A program made the position numbers and the translations under genes. Of a DNA stretch of 64,000 bases, positions 35,165 through 42,735 are shown one piece after another (positions within the stretch are counted from its first letter, which is position 1; every line of letters begins with the position of its first letter). Origin of the DNA: Paenibacillus tundrae (GTDB lineage Bacteria; Bacillota; Bacilli; Paenibacillales; Paenibacillaceae); NCBI RefSeq assembly GCF_036884255.1, contig NZ_CP145605.1, positions 4,960,001 through 5,024,000 of the forward strand, written 5' to 3'. The notes under the pieces were generated by a model. That model ran no database searches, had not been told where the DNA came from, and saw nothing but the letters and a program-made list of their open reading frames with translations.

Positions 35165-37426
35165 TTATACAGTGAAACGTGACAAGGTGTTTTTCAATTC
35201 GGTGGATACATTCTGCAGCTTATCAGACAGGTTAACCAGCTGATTACTAATATTTTGCTGTTCGCTACTAAGTGAAGCAACCTCTTGTGATGTAGCTGAT
35301 GATTCTTCGGCTACAGCGCTAACGTTACTCATCGCTTCAGATAGCGTAACCTGGGATTGGTTCAAGTCTCCAATTGAGCTTGTTGCCATATCCAGTCGTT
35401 CTACGAACGCACCCATTTGTTGCTGAACTGAAGCAAAAATGACGTTGGTGTCCTTCACGGAATCCATCTGTTCTTTAAACAATGGGTATGCATCCGATAA
35501 GGCTGTAACGGTTTCATTCATTTCGGCCATGATGTTGTCAGTAATTTCCCCAACCATGTCAATCGATTTCCTAGATTGCTCAGCCAATTGCCGAACCTCA
35601 TTAGCAACGACCATAAATCCGCGTCCCGCAGTACCCGCCCGTGCCGCTTCAATCGTAGCGTTAAGGGACAGAATGTTCGTTTGCTTCGTAATATTTTGCA
35701 TCACATCGAGCACCTTCAGAACAGAGGACGTGCTCTCTTTAAGGGAATCCACTTTGTTCACCAATGCACCGATCATTTCTTCGGTCTTCTGGGTTTTGGT
35801 CATCAATTGATTCAAATGCTGAATACCCGTTTCACTGGACTTCTCAACATGACGTGCGGATTGTCCCATTTCCTCATTGGCAGCGACCACACTTTCCATC
35901 TGGCGAGAGATGTTATCCGTGAGATCATTCCCACGCTCAGCTTCGTTTGCAAGACTGCTCGCACCTCCTGCAATCTCTTCTGTAGCTACAGCGATCTCAG
36001 AAGCGGAAACAGCCGTTTTCTTGGAAGCATTGCTGAGCTCCGACGCTGTATCCAGTACTTCTTGTGCAGAACGATTTGTTTGCTCAACCAGCTTGGTGAT
36101 TTGCTCCATCATCTCATTGAAGGCAGCCGACAATTGACCAATCTCATCCTTAGACGTATACGGCGTACGAACTTTGAGATCACCTTTGGCTCCTTGTTGC
36201 ATCAGGTCTTTCAATTTACCGAGCGGACGGGCAAACATACGAACCATCCAAATACCGATTAAGACTGCAATAGCAGCATCGAGTAATGCCATCCACAGTG
36301 TGAGTGTAAGAATACCTTTGGCATCCTTAACCAATACGGACGTTGGCAACATACCGATTAATTTCCAGTTGGAGGACTCCATCGTGCTATACACAGCTAA
36401 CATCTCTGTGTTCTTACCATCCACCGTGTATTCCGTATTAAGACTTCCTGTCGTTTCGGTAAGGTCTTTGAAGAATGCCAGTTCGGTATCTTTTCCTGTC
36501 CGATCCGGAATGGTAGAAGCAACTACTTTATTGTCTGGAGCAATCAACTGTAGAACTGAACCTGCCCCTAGATCAAGCGATTTCAATTGTTCTTCCAATA
36601 CTTCTAATTTAAGTTCAATAATTAAGACATACGATTGGTTGGAGCCTTGTAAATTCTTCATTGAGCGAGCAATGCGGAAGGTTGGCATAGATCCATCTTC
36701 TTCATTCTCTGTAGGCAACCAGCGATATCCACCGGATTGGGTGAGTTCAGCATACCAAGGCTCAGTACGAATGCTTCCCATGGAGGAACTACTATTGCCT
36801 GTACCCATAGTTGATTTCGTTTCATCCGTAGGAACCAAATAAATCGCTTCCATGGATTTGTTTGTAAAAGCAATGTTGGACAACTGTTTGTTGATGGAAC
36901 TAGAATTCACAAATAGGTCATACGCAGACAAGTTTTTGTCAGACATTTTCTGCAATAATGACTGCATCTCTGGGTCGAAGAAGATCTGTGTGGACGTATC
37001 CACAAAACGTTCTAAAATAATATCCAGCTTTTGCTTCGTTTGTTCAATCGTCTCTTGGTTAGAAAGAGATGCATTTTGTTCAATTGTGTTTTTGGCTTTA
37101 TTATAAGATAACAGCCCCAAGCTAACGACAAAGATCATAATTGCCGCAAAAAAGATAAAGAACAATTTGACGCCGACCGATTTAATTGGATTCGCTTTCT
37201 TAATTTGGGATAACGTTGAACCCCCTAGGTTCTTCCACTTCACGTTTTTCAAATCTGGCTTGCTCCATTTTACTTTAAAGGGCTTTTTATTCGGAGCACC
37301 ATCCGCTTTGCTATGTACAGCTTTTCCCTTTTTCGTAATCTTTTCCTTTAATACGTTTAACACTTTATTTTCCTTCACCGGCTTTTCCTTCTTTTCCCCA
37401 TTTTCTTTCTGCTTCTTTTGAACCAT
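35165..37426 (-). CDS. Methyl-accepting chemotaxis protein
   Basis: A 753-residue chemoreceptor. After a long Lys-rich N-terminal segment (about 1-80) comes one membrane helix (LFFIFFAAIMIFVVSLGLLSY), an extracellular dCache-like sensor (about 112-370), a second helix (LTLTLWMALLDAAIAVLIGIWMV), a HAMP domain (about 395-445) and the cytoplasmic signalling hairpin with TNILSLNATIEAARAGTAGRGFMVVANEVRQLAEQS. The ligand is unknown. The 80-residue basic extension before the first helix is not usual; most chemoreceptors begin within about ten residues of it. The weak sequence TAAA-N16-TGTCGAAT upstream resembles a sigma-D promoter but was not confirmed. Confidence 0.9.
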   Translation of the reverse strand: MVQKKQKENGEKKEKPVKENKVLNVLKEKITKKGKAVHSKADGAPNKKPFKVKWSKPDLKNVKWKNLGGSTLSQIKKANPIKSVGVKLFFIFFAAIMIFVVSLGLLSYNKAKNTIEQNASLSNQETIEQTKQKLDIILERFVDTSTQIFFDPEMQSLLQKMSDKNLSAYDLFVNSSSINKQLSNIAFTNKSMEAIYLVPTDETKSTMGTGNSSSSMGSIRTEPWYAELTQSGGYRWLPTENEEDGSMPTFRIARSMKNLQGSNQSYVLIIELKLEVLEEQLKSLDLGAGSVLQLIAPDNKVVASTIPDRTGKDTELAFFKDLTETTGSLNTEYTVDGKNTEMLAVYSTMESSNWKLIGMLPTSVLVKDAKGILTLTLWMALLDAAIAVLIGIWMVRMFARPLGKLKDLMQQGAKGDLKVRTPYTSKDEIGQLSAAFNEMMEQITKLVEQTNRSAQEVLDTASELSNASKKTAVSASEIAVATEEIAGGASSLANEAERGNDLTDNISRQMESVVAANEEMGQSARHVEKSSETGIQHLNQLMTKTQKTEEMIGALVNKVDSLKESTSSVLKVLDVMQNITKQTNILSLNATIEAARAGTAGRGFMVVANEVRQLAEQSRKSIDMVGEITDNIMAEMNETVTALSDAYPLFKEQMDSVKDTNVIFASVQQQMGAFVERLDMATSSIGDLNQSQVTLSEAMSNVSAVAEESSATSQEVASLSSEQQNISNQLVNLSDKLQNVSTELKNTLSRFTV

Positions 37427-37560
37427 TCCCATTCACCTGCCAGTTTCTACTTGTTGGTTTTTCTTACTTTCCCCTATAAACATGTATTATTCGACAGGTT
37501 TCCTATTTCCCCTTTACTAAATCGAAAATTTTTTACAACTTTTTTCCTAATTTTCTATAC

Positions 37561-37595
37561 AAAAAAGACCCCCATTAACCGATATACGGAGGTCA
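37561..37595. terminator. Terminator after trhP2
   Basis: GACCTCC and GGGGGTC pair on the minus strand around a 14-base loop, followed by six T; A/T runs lie on both sides. It lies about 70 bases beyond the trhP2 stop and upstream of the chemoreceptor gene. Confidence 0.75.
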
Positions 37596-37664
37596 TTTTT
37601 AGTGATTTATAACATAATATTGTTATTTCATAATACTATTTTGTTATATTATAGGCCTGTAAGA

Positions 37665-38993
37665 CTATTTCTTTTTTCTCATCATATCGAAGTAAGAAAT
37701 AGGTTGGTCTACTTTCATTTTGACACGTTGCAATGGGTGTCTTGCCGCATCCAGAACATTGCCTTCCTCATCCTGCAATTCTCCTACAACTTGTTTGAAG
37801 AATGTGCCACCTGGACCGAAAAACTCAATTTGATCGCCCGGCTTAAAGTGATTGCGTTGTTGAATTGTCGCCATACCCGTTGCAGCATCATAATCCATAA
37901 CAAGCCCTGCGAAGTCATAAGGAACTGCTTTTTCTTCTGGCTCGTAGATGTGATCCTCATGATCTGGTGTGTCATAGAAGAAACCTGTGTTTAACGGACG
38001 GTTTGCAGCTTTATTCATCTCTTCAACCCATTCCGGTTTCAACACATAATTTTCTGGATCAGCCATATATGAATCAATGGCTTGACGATACACGTTAACC
38101 ACAGTGGCTACATAGTGGATGGATTTCATACGACCTTCGATTTTGAAGCTGTCCACACCTACGTCGATCAATTCAGGAATATGCCCGATCATGCACAGAT
38201 CTTTGGAACCCATCGAGAACGCATTATCCTGTTTCTCAAACAACGGAATCTGATTCTCACCTAGGTTAAACGGAGCAGGAGCTTGCATCTGCATCTCTTC
38301 TTCGCTGACCCATACCCCTTCTTCTCGTGCATCTTCGAATAGATCATACTTCCAGCGGCAGGATTGGCAGCAGCCTCCGCGATTGGAGTCCCGATCCGTA
38401 AAGTGGTTGGAGAGTACACAACGTCCGGAATATGAAGAACACATTGCACCATGGATAAAAGCTTCAATCTCGATATCGACATGTGCCTTGATCTCCTCGA
38501 TCTCCTCAAAGCTTGTCTCACGACCTAGAACGACGCGTGGCAGCCCTTCATCCTTCCAGAACTTCACGGCTTGCCAGTTAAGCGTTGACTGTTGGGTACT
38601 CAAGTGAACCTCAAGTCCTGGAACCGCACGCAGCGCTACATCAATAATGGCTGGGTCTGCTACGATTACAGCCGAGATGCCGGCATTGTACAAATTCTGA
38701 AGATACGTTTCAATCCCTTCAATATCTTCATTGTGTGCATAGATGTTCGTTGCCACAAACACTTTCGCTCCGTATTTCTTGGCAAATTCCACACCTTCAC
38801 GCATTTCCTCAAAGCTAAAATTGTCTGCATTCGAACGTAAGCCATAAGCCTGTCCACCAATATACACAGCATCTGCGCCGTAATGGATTGCAAACTTCAG
38901 TTTTTCCAGATTCCCAGCCGGAGCAAGCAACTCCGGTTTATCCAGACGGTTACGTTTGCCGGAGAACTTCCGCTGTACCGCCACTGTTTCCAT
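37665..38993 (-). CDS. trhP2: Peptidase U32-family tRNA hydroxylation protein TrhP2 (YrrO)
   Basis: TrhP1 and TrhP2 hydroxylate wobble uridine-34 in tRNA (ho5U) using prephenate in B. subtilis. This U32-family protein (442 residues) has KPELLAPAGNLEKLKFAIHYGADAVYIGG at the start, EAFIHGAMCSSYSGRCVLSNH and GGCCQSCRWKYDL (cysteines possibly binding an iron-sulfur cluster), and a C-terminal PEEKAVPYDFAGLV barrel-like segment. It has an ATG at 38993 behind AGAGGTG. It is 17 bases after trhP1, and the two probably form one operon with mltG. Confidence 0.93.
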   Translation of the reverse strand: METVAVQRKFSGKRNRLDKPELLAPAGNLEKLKFAIHYGADAVYIGGQAYGLRSNADNFSFEEMREGVEFAKKYGAKVFVATNIYAHNEDIEGIETYLQNLYNAGISAVIVADPAIIDVALRAVPGLEVHLSTQQSTLNWQAVKFWKDEGLPRVVLGRETSFEEIEEIKAHVDIEIEAFIHGAMCSSYSGRCVLSNHFTDRDSNRGGCCQSCRWKYDLFEDAREEGVWVSEEEMQMQAPAPFNLGENQIPLFEKQDNAFSMGSKDLCMIGHIPELIDVGVDSFKIEGRMKSIHYVATVVNVYRQAIDSYMADPENYVLKPEWVEEMNKAANRPLNTGFFYDTPDHEDHIYEPEEKAVPYDFAGLVMDYDAATGMATIQQRNHFKPGDQIEFFGPGGTFFKQVVGELQDEEGNVLDAARHPLQRVKMKVDQPISYFDMMRKKK

Positions 38994-39010
38994 GTTCTTC
39001 ACCTCTTCTA

Positions 39011-39940
39011 TTAATACACTTGTTCTTTGTAGAAAAATCCAAATGACAATTCCCGTTCAGGATCTTGCAATTCACGAACTTCATCCAGCCAATCTTCGGA
39101 GAAGGCATATGCATCAGCATCTGAGATATAATGATCAATTGCTTTTCGGTAGGCCTTAACTACAGCTACATTGTAGGCTAGCGGCTTCAAAATGCCTTCA
39201 ATCTTCAAGCTATGCACGCCTGCCTCCATTAGCAAATGTAGATCCTCCAAAATGCAAATATCCTCTGAACTCATAATATGTGTCCCGTTCACATCTTCAT
39301 AGATCGGGAATTTCTCATCCCGTCGTTCAGCTTCAATCAAGAACAAGCCACGCTCTTTGCCGAGATGCCCCTCCACAGGACGACCCTGATGTGCCATGTA
39401 ACTCTGTACGAGGCTACGCTTGGAATGATAAATATTAGTCATCCCATGTACCTGTACCTGAGCCTCTACCTTCAGAAAAGGAACCATCTCGGTGAGCTCA
39501 TCCATATTCAGCTCGCGTGCCAACACAACACGACTAGCACCTTTTGTCCCCCAATAGTTGGCGGTCGCATAGTTGGTTGAAGTCATCTCTGCATTCCAAT
39601 GAAGCTGAATGTGCGGGGCATATTCTCGAATAGCTCCAAGCACCGACGGATCATTGAACTCCACTCCGTGTACACCGATTTTGCCCAATGCCTGTACATA
39701 CTCAGGTAGTTCCTTCAGCAGATCATTAGACATCAAGTTCGTCATAGATACATAGACGCGCGCCTGATGTTGAGTTGCAAGTTCTACGACCTTTGCTGTC
39801 TCTTCTATAGTGAAGCTACCAGGAAGCCGCATACCGAATCGATCATCCCCAACTAACAGGGCATCCGCACCTGCCTGTAACAGCACCTCTGCTTCATTTA
39901 CATTCGCTGCCGTAACCAGCAGTTCATGTTTCTTACTCAT
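39011..39940 (-). CDS. trhP1: Peptidase U32-family tRNA hydroxylation protein TrhP1 (YrrN)
   Basis: This 309-residue U32-family protein is shorter than TrhP2 and resembles YrrN/TrhP1: MSKKHELLVTAANVNEAEVLLQAGADALLVGDDRFG at the start and LHSLKIEGILKPLAYNVAVVKAYRKAID near the end. With TrhP2 it makes 5-hydroxyuridine at tRNA position 34. The start at 39940 has GGAGGGG. It is directly downstream of mltG, only 15 bases apart. In B. subtilis, trmR (yrrM), whose product methylates ho5U to mo5U, separates the two; no such gene is here. Confidence 0.92.
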   Translation of the reverse strand: MSKKHELLVTAANVNEAEVLLQAGADALLVGDDRFGMRLPGSFTIEETAKVVELATQHQARVYVSMTNLMSNDLLKELPEYVQALGKIGVHGVEFNDPSVLGAIREYAPHIQLHWNAEMTSTNYATANYWGTKGASRVVLARELNMDELTEMVPFLKVEAQVQVHGMTNIYHSKRSLVQSYMAHQGRPVEGHLGKERGLFLIEAERRDEKFPIYEDVNGTHIMSSEDICILEDLHLLMEAGVHSLKIEGILKPLAYNVAVVKAYRKAIDHYISDADAYAFSEDWLDEVRELQDPERELSFGFFYKEQVY

Positions 39941-39955
39941 ATACATCCCCTCCGC

Positions 39956-40996
39956 TTATTGCGCAGCCTTACTCTTGGCTATATTTTGCTGATGTTCCTT
40001 ATACGTTTTGGCAAACAAATGCCCGGACGAACCGTCTTTTTTGGTTACATAAAACAGATATTCTGAAGCTTCTGGTTGAAGCGCCGCCTGAATGGACGGG
40101 AGACTTGGACTTGCGATGGGCCCCGGAGGTAGCCCTTTGTTCAGATACATATTGTAGGGACTCTCTACCTTTAGGTCCTTGAAGAGCAATCTAGCCTTTG
40201 GCTTGTCCAACAAATACTGCACTGTAGCGTCAATCTCCAGCTTCATGTCCTGATGAATCCGATTATAGATCACACCCGCGACTAGAGGACGTTCCGCATC
40301 GACGACAACTTCTCTCTCCACTAGCGAAGCGATGGTCAGCAATTCATGCAATGACAACTTCTTCTCTTGCAGCTCAGTCTCCAGATCCGGAATTGAATTT
40401 ACTTTGGTCTGGAACTCCTCCAGCATGCGCTGCATAACATCATGGGTAGAGCTGTCCTTTTTGAGTTCATAGGTTTCTGGGAACAGATACCCTTCGAGCA
40501 CATAACGCAGCTCTTCATCTACTGGAATATCTTTAATAATATCTACATCAAAAGCAGATGGGTCATTGGCAAGCTTGATAAATTCATCGCGATCCACAAT
40601 GCCTTCTTCCGATAATTTATCTGCCATTTGCAGCACAGTATACCCTTCCGGAATCGTAAACTTCACCATTTCCTCAGGTACAACTTCACCACTATTCAGC
40701 TTGTTCACGATCTCCTCATATGACACACCTGGATTCATCGAATAGGTGCCTGCCATAAAATTCGACCCTTGCTTCTTCCATTTCAAATATCCTTTAAAAG
40801 CTAGACCACTTCGAATAAGACCTTCTTGCTGTAGTTGTTCTGCAATTTTTGATGTTCCAGTTCCACTTTTGATCTCAAAAACGATCGGCTCTGTTGAAGC
40901 TTCGAGTGGACGCATCAAGTTCCAGGCATAAGCACCAGCTCCACCAGCAGCTATAACAATGACAAGCAGAAGAATCATCCAGACTTTCCCTTTCAA
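39956..40996 (-). CDS. mltG: Endolytic murein transglycosylase (MltG)
   Basis: MltG cleaves nascent glycan strands in the cell wall and is membrane-anchored near the division and elongation machinery. The product has one N-terminal helix (WMILLLVIVIAAGGAGAYAW), a LysM-like/YceG region and the YceG catalytic segment with the glutamate in ASLVEREV; VIYNRIHQDMKLEIDATVQYLL and YNMYLNKGLPPGPIASPS are typical. Two TTG starts are possible: 41020, next to a terminator hairpin, or 40996, with AAAGGAG upstream. The second was chosen. It corresponds to YrrL. Confidence 0.92.
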   Translation of the reverse strand: MKGKVWMILLLVIVIAAGGAGAYAWNLMRPLEASTEPIVFEIKSGTGTSKIAEQLQQEGLIRSGLAFKGYLKWKKQGSNFMAGTYSMNPGVSYEEIVNKLNSGEVVPEEMVKFTIPEGYTVLQMADKLSEEGIVDRDEFIKLANDPSAFDVDIIKDIPVDEELRYVLEGYLFPETYELKKDSSTHDVMQRMLEEFQTKVNSIPDLETELQEKKLSLHELLTIASLVEREVVVDAERPLVAGVIYNRIHQDMKLEIDATVQYLLDKPKARLLFKDLKVESPYNMYLNKGLPPGPIASPSLPSIQAALQPEASEYLFYVTKKDGSSGHLFAKTYKEHQQNIAKSKAAQ

Positions 40997-41026
40997 AAAA
41001 GAAACAACTCCTTTACACAACCAAAA

Positions 41027-41050
41027 AGAGCGGACTTCTCCGCCCTTCCG
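41027..41050 (-). terminator. Terminator or attenuator hairpin between the DUF1292 genes and mltG
   Basis: GGGCGGA and TCCGCTC pair on the minus strand around GAAG and are followed by TTTTT. It is directly upstream of mltG on its strand. It may lower transcription from the upstream genes into mltG. Confidence 0.65.
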
Positions 41051-41071
41051 GTTTCTTCAATTTGAAGCTGA

Positions 41072-41386
41072 TTAATCCTCATCAATGGGAAGTGTACATT
41101 CATCGTATAATTCCGAGATGTTCTCCCATTCTTCATCATCGTCAATCGTTACTAACTCCGGCATGATCTGGTCTTCACTACCTGGCAATACTCTCAGAAG
41201 TTCAACTTCGTCATAAGGACGCAATGAGCTTCGAAGTACGGCGTATTGCTGACCATGCACTTCGAATTCAGCCAGCAAGTCGTAGGGATGTGATTTCCCG
41301 TTCTCTTCCTCGAGCTCAACGTGAGCACCAAAAGCCAAACGCAGTGAATCTGTCCATTTTAGGTCTTTGCGGCTGTATTCAGTCAT
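41072..41386 (-). CDS. DUF1292 protein, second copy
   Basis: This 104-residue acidic protein has the DUF1292 pattern (VELEEENGKSHPYDLLAEFEVHGQQYAVLRSS and a second Glu/Asp-rich half). It starts directly after the stop of the preceding gene (TAAATG, no gap) and is therefore probably translationally coupled. The family is small and acidic, and its function is not established. Two copies lie side by side, whereas B. subtilis has a single yrzB here. No extra domain is visible. Confidence 0.82.
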   Translation of the reverse strand: MTEYSRKDLKWTDSLRLAFGAHVELEEENGKSHPYDLLAEFEVHGQQYAVLRSSLRPYDEVELLRVLPGSEDQIMPELVTIDDDEEWENISELYDECTLPIDED

Positions 41387-41686
41387 TTAGTTCGCTTCCT
41401 CTTCATCTTCAGCTAGAAATGTATTAAACGTCTCCTCAACGATATCCCATTCGGCATCATCTTGGATGACGAAAAGTTTAATGTCGTCGCCCTCTTCTTC
41501 GTAACGGAATGCATATACATCCGTCTCTCCATCCTCGGGCTCAACCGGAGCAACCATCATGTACTTGGCCTCCGAACCATCTACTTCAAACTTCATGATG
41601 ACTTCGAATTCTTCTTCATTGCCCTCGTCATCCGCGATGTAAATAATCTCCGATTCTTCTTCCATACCCAGTTGATCTTCAGCCAT
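41387..41686 (-). CDS. yrzB: DUF1292 protein, YrzB-like
   Basis: The 99-residue product is strongly acidic and has the DUF1292 arrangement: IIYIADDEGNEEEFEVIMKFEVDGSEAKYMMV followed by DVYAFRYEEEGDDIKLFVIQDDAEWD. The same layout occurs in B. subtilis YrzB, which lies between yrrK and yrrL; here too it is between ruvX and mltG. The start ATG follows GGGGGATC. The role of the family is unknown. The close second copy downstream suggests a duplication. Confidence 0.82.
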   Translation of the reverse strand: MAEDQLGMEEESEIIYIADDEGNEEEFEVIMKFEVDGSEAKYMMVAPVEPEDGETDVYAFRYEEEGDDIKLFVIQDDAEWDIVEETFNTFLAEDEEEAN

Positions 41687-41698
41687 TGTTGATCCCCC

Positions 41699-42118
41699 TC
41701 ACCTTTTACTGTTGGCATCTAAATAGTTTTGCAAAATCAAGCTTGCGGCCATTTTGTCCACAACCTGCTTGCGTTTTTTCCGACTGACATCCGCTTCAAT
41801 CAGCGTTCTTTCCGCTGCCATGGTTGTCAGCCGTTCATCCCAAAGGTGAACAGGTAAATTCAGTTCGCCCCGTAGGCGTTCGGCAAAATCGATACAGATT
41901 TCACCACGCGGCCCTACGGTGCCGTTCATGTTTTTGGGGAGCCCTACAACGATCTCGCTAACCTCGTGCTCGCGCACAAGCTCGGCAATTCGACCGAACT
42001 CACCTTCATCCCGGCGGCGTTCAAGCACTTCCAATCCCTGGGCAGTCCAACCGAAGGCGTCACTGACAGCAACTCCGATTCTTCGGTCCCCATAATCCAA
42101 ACCTAATATTTTCATCAT
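41699..42118 (-). CDS. ruvX: Putative pre-16S rRNA nuclease / Holliday junction resolvase RuvX (YqgF)
   Basis: This 139-residue protein belongs to the RNase H-fold YqgF/RuvX family, which acts in 16S rRNA 5' maturation (YqgF) and is proposed as a Holliday junction resolvase. KILGLDYGDRRIGVAVSDAFG carries the catalytic aspartate, and EIVVGLPKNMNG and DERLTTMAAERTL follow. It is the ortholog of B. subtilis YrrK. A second in-frame ATG sits one codon later (42115); spacing from GGGAG slightly favours it. It lies in the alaS-ireB-ruvX-DUF1292-mltG order. Confidence 0.94.
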   Translation of the reverse strand: MMKILGLDYGDRRIGVAVSDAFGWTAQGLEVLERRRDEGEFGRIAELVREHEVSEIVVGLPKNMNGTVGPRGEICIDFAERLRGELNLPVHLWDERLTTMAAERTLIEADVSRKKRKQVVDKMAASLILQNYLDANSKR

Positions 42119-42242
42119 GCTCTCCCATCCTCAAGCCTGCTTAGGAGGATGAATCATCCTCTCTCTCAAGCTTCAGGCTGACTACTGTCGGTTCATTTCC
42201 CGCTGCCCTGCATGGGTTGCATCACAGCGGAAGCGGTGTACA

Positions 42243-42503
42243 TTACCGGTGATTGGCCAGATAAGAACGTACAAGCTCTTCAATGAGCTCATCGCGCTCC
42301 TTTTTCCGAACCAGGCTGCGTGCATTGTTGTGACGAGGGATGTATGCGGGGTCGCCAGAGATCAGATACCCGACAATCTGGTTGATAGGATTATACTCCT
42401 TATCGACCAGTGCATCATATACCGTGAGAAGAATCTCTTGGGAAGATGCCTCCTGCTCGTCAGCTTTCACATTAAATTTAACCGTCTTATCCATGGAGTC
42501 CAT
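42243..42503 (-). CDS. ireB: IreB-family regulatory phosphoprotein (YrzL)
   Basis: The 86-residue protein begins MDSMDKTVKFNVKADEQ and has the IreB/DUF965 pattern ILLTVYDALVDKEYNPINQIVGYLISGDPAYIPRHNNARSLVRKKERDELIEELVRSY. In Enterococcus, IreB is phosphorylated by a Ser/Thr kinase and affects cephalosporin resistance; in B. subtilis its role is less clear. The start at 42503 has AGGTG; upstream starts would add residues without a family match. It lies between alaS and ruvX. Confidence 0.92.
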   Translation of the reverse strand: MDSMDKTVKFNVKADEQEASSQEILLTVYDALVDKEYNPINQIVGYLISGDPAYIPRHNNARSLVRKKERDELIEELVRSYLANHR

Positions 42504-42735
42504 TGATGACACCTCGCTCCTGCATGAACATGGGGACCATGTCCTGCCGAATTGATTTCTGCTTATATAATAACATATTCTGACTGTCACGAGTAAACAA
42601 AGGAGAAGCGAATTGTGTTTTTTGCTTGACTGTTACTTTTTACAGCAATTTGTTTCTGTTCATTCGTAACTGAAAACAGTAATTTATATTCGCTTCATCC
42701 TCTGTAGATGTTCAATTCCATTGATTTCGTTAGAA

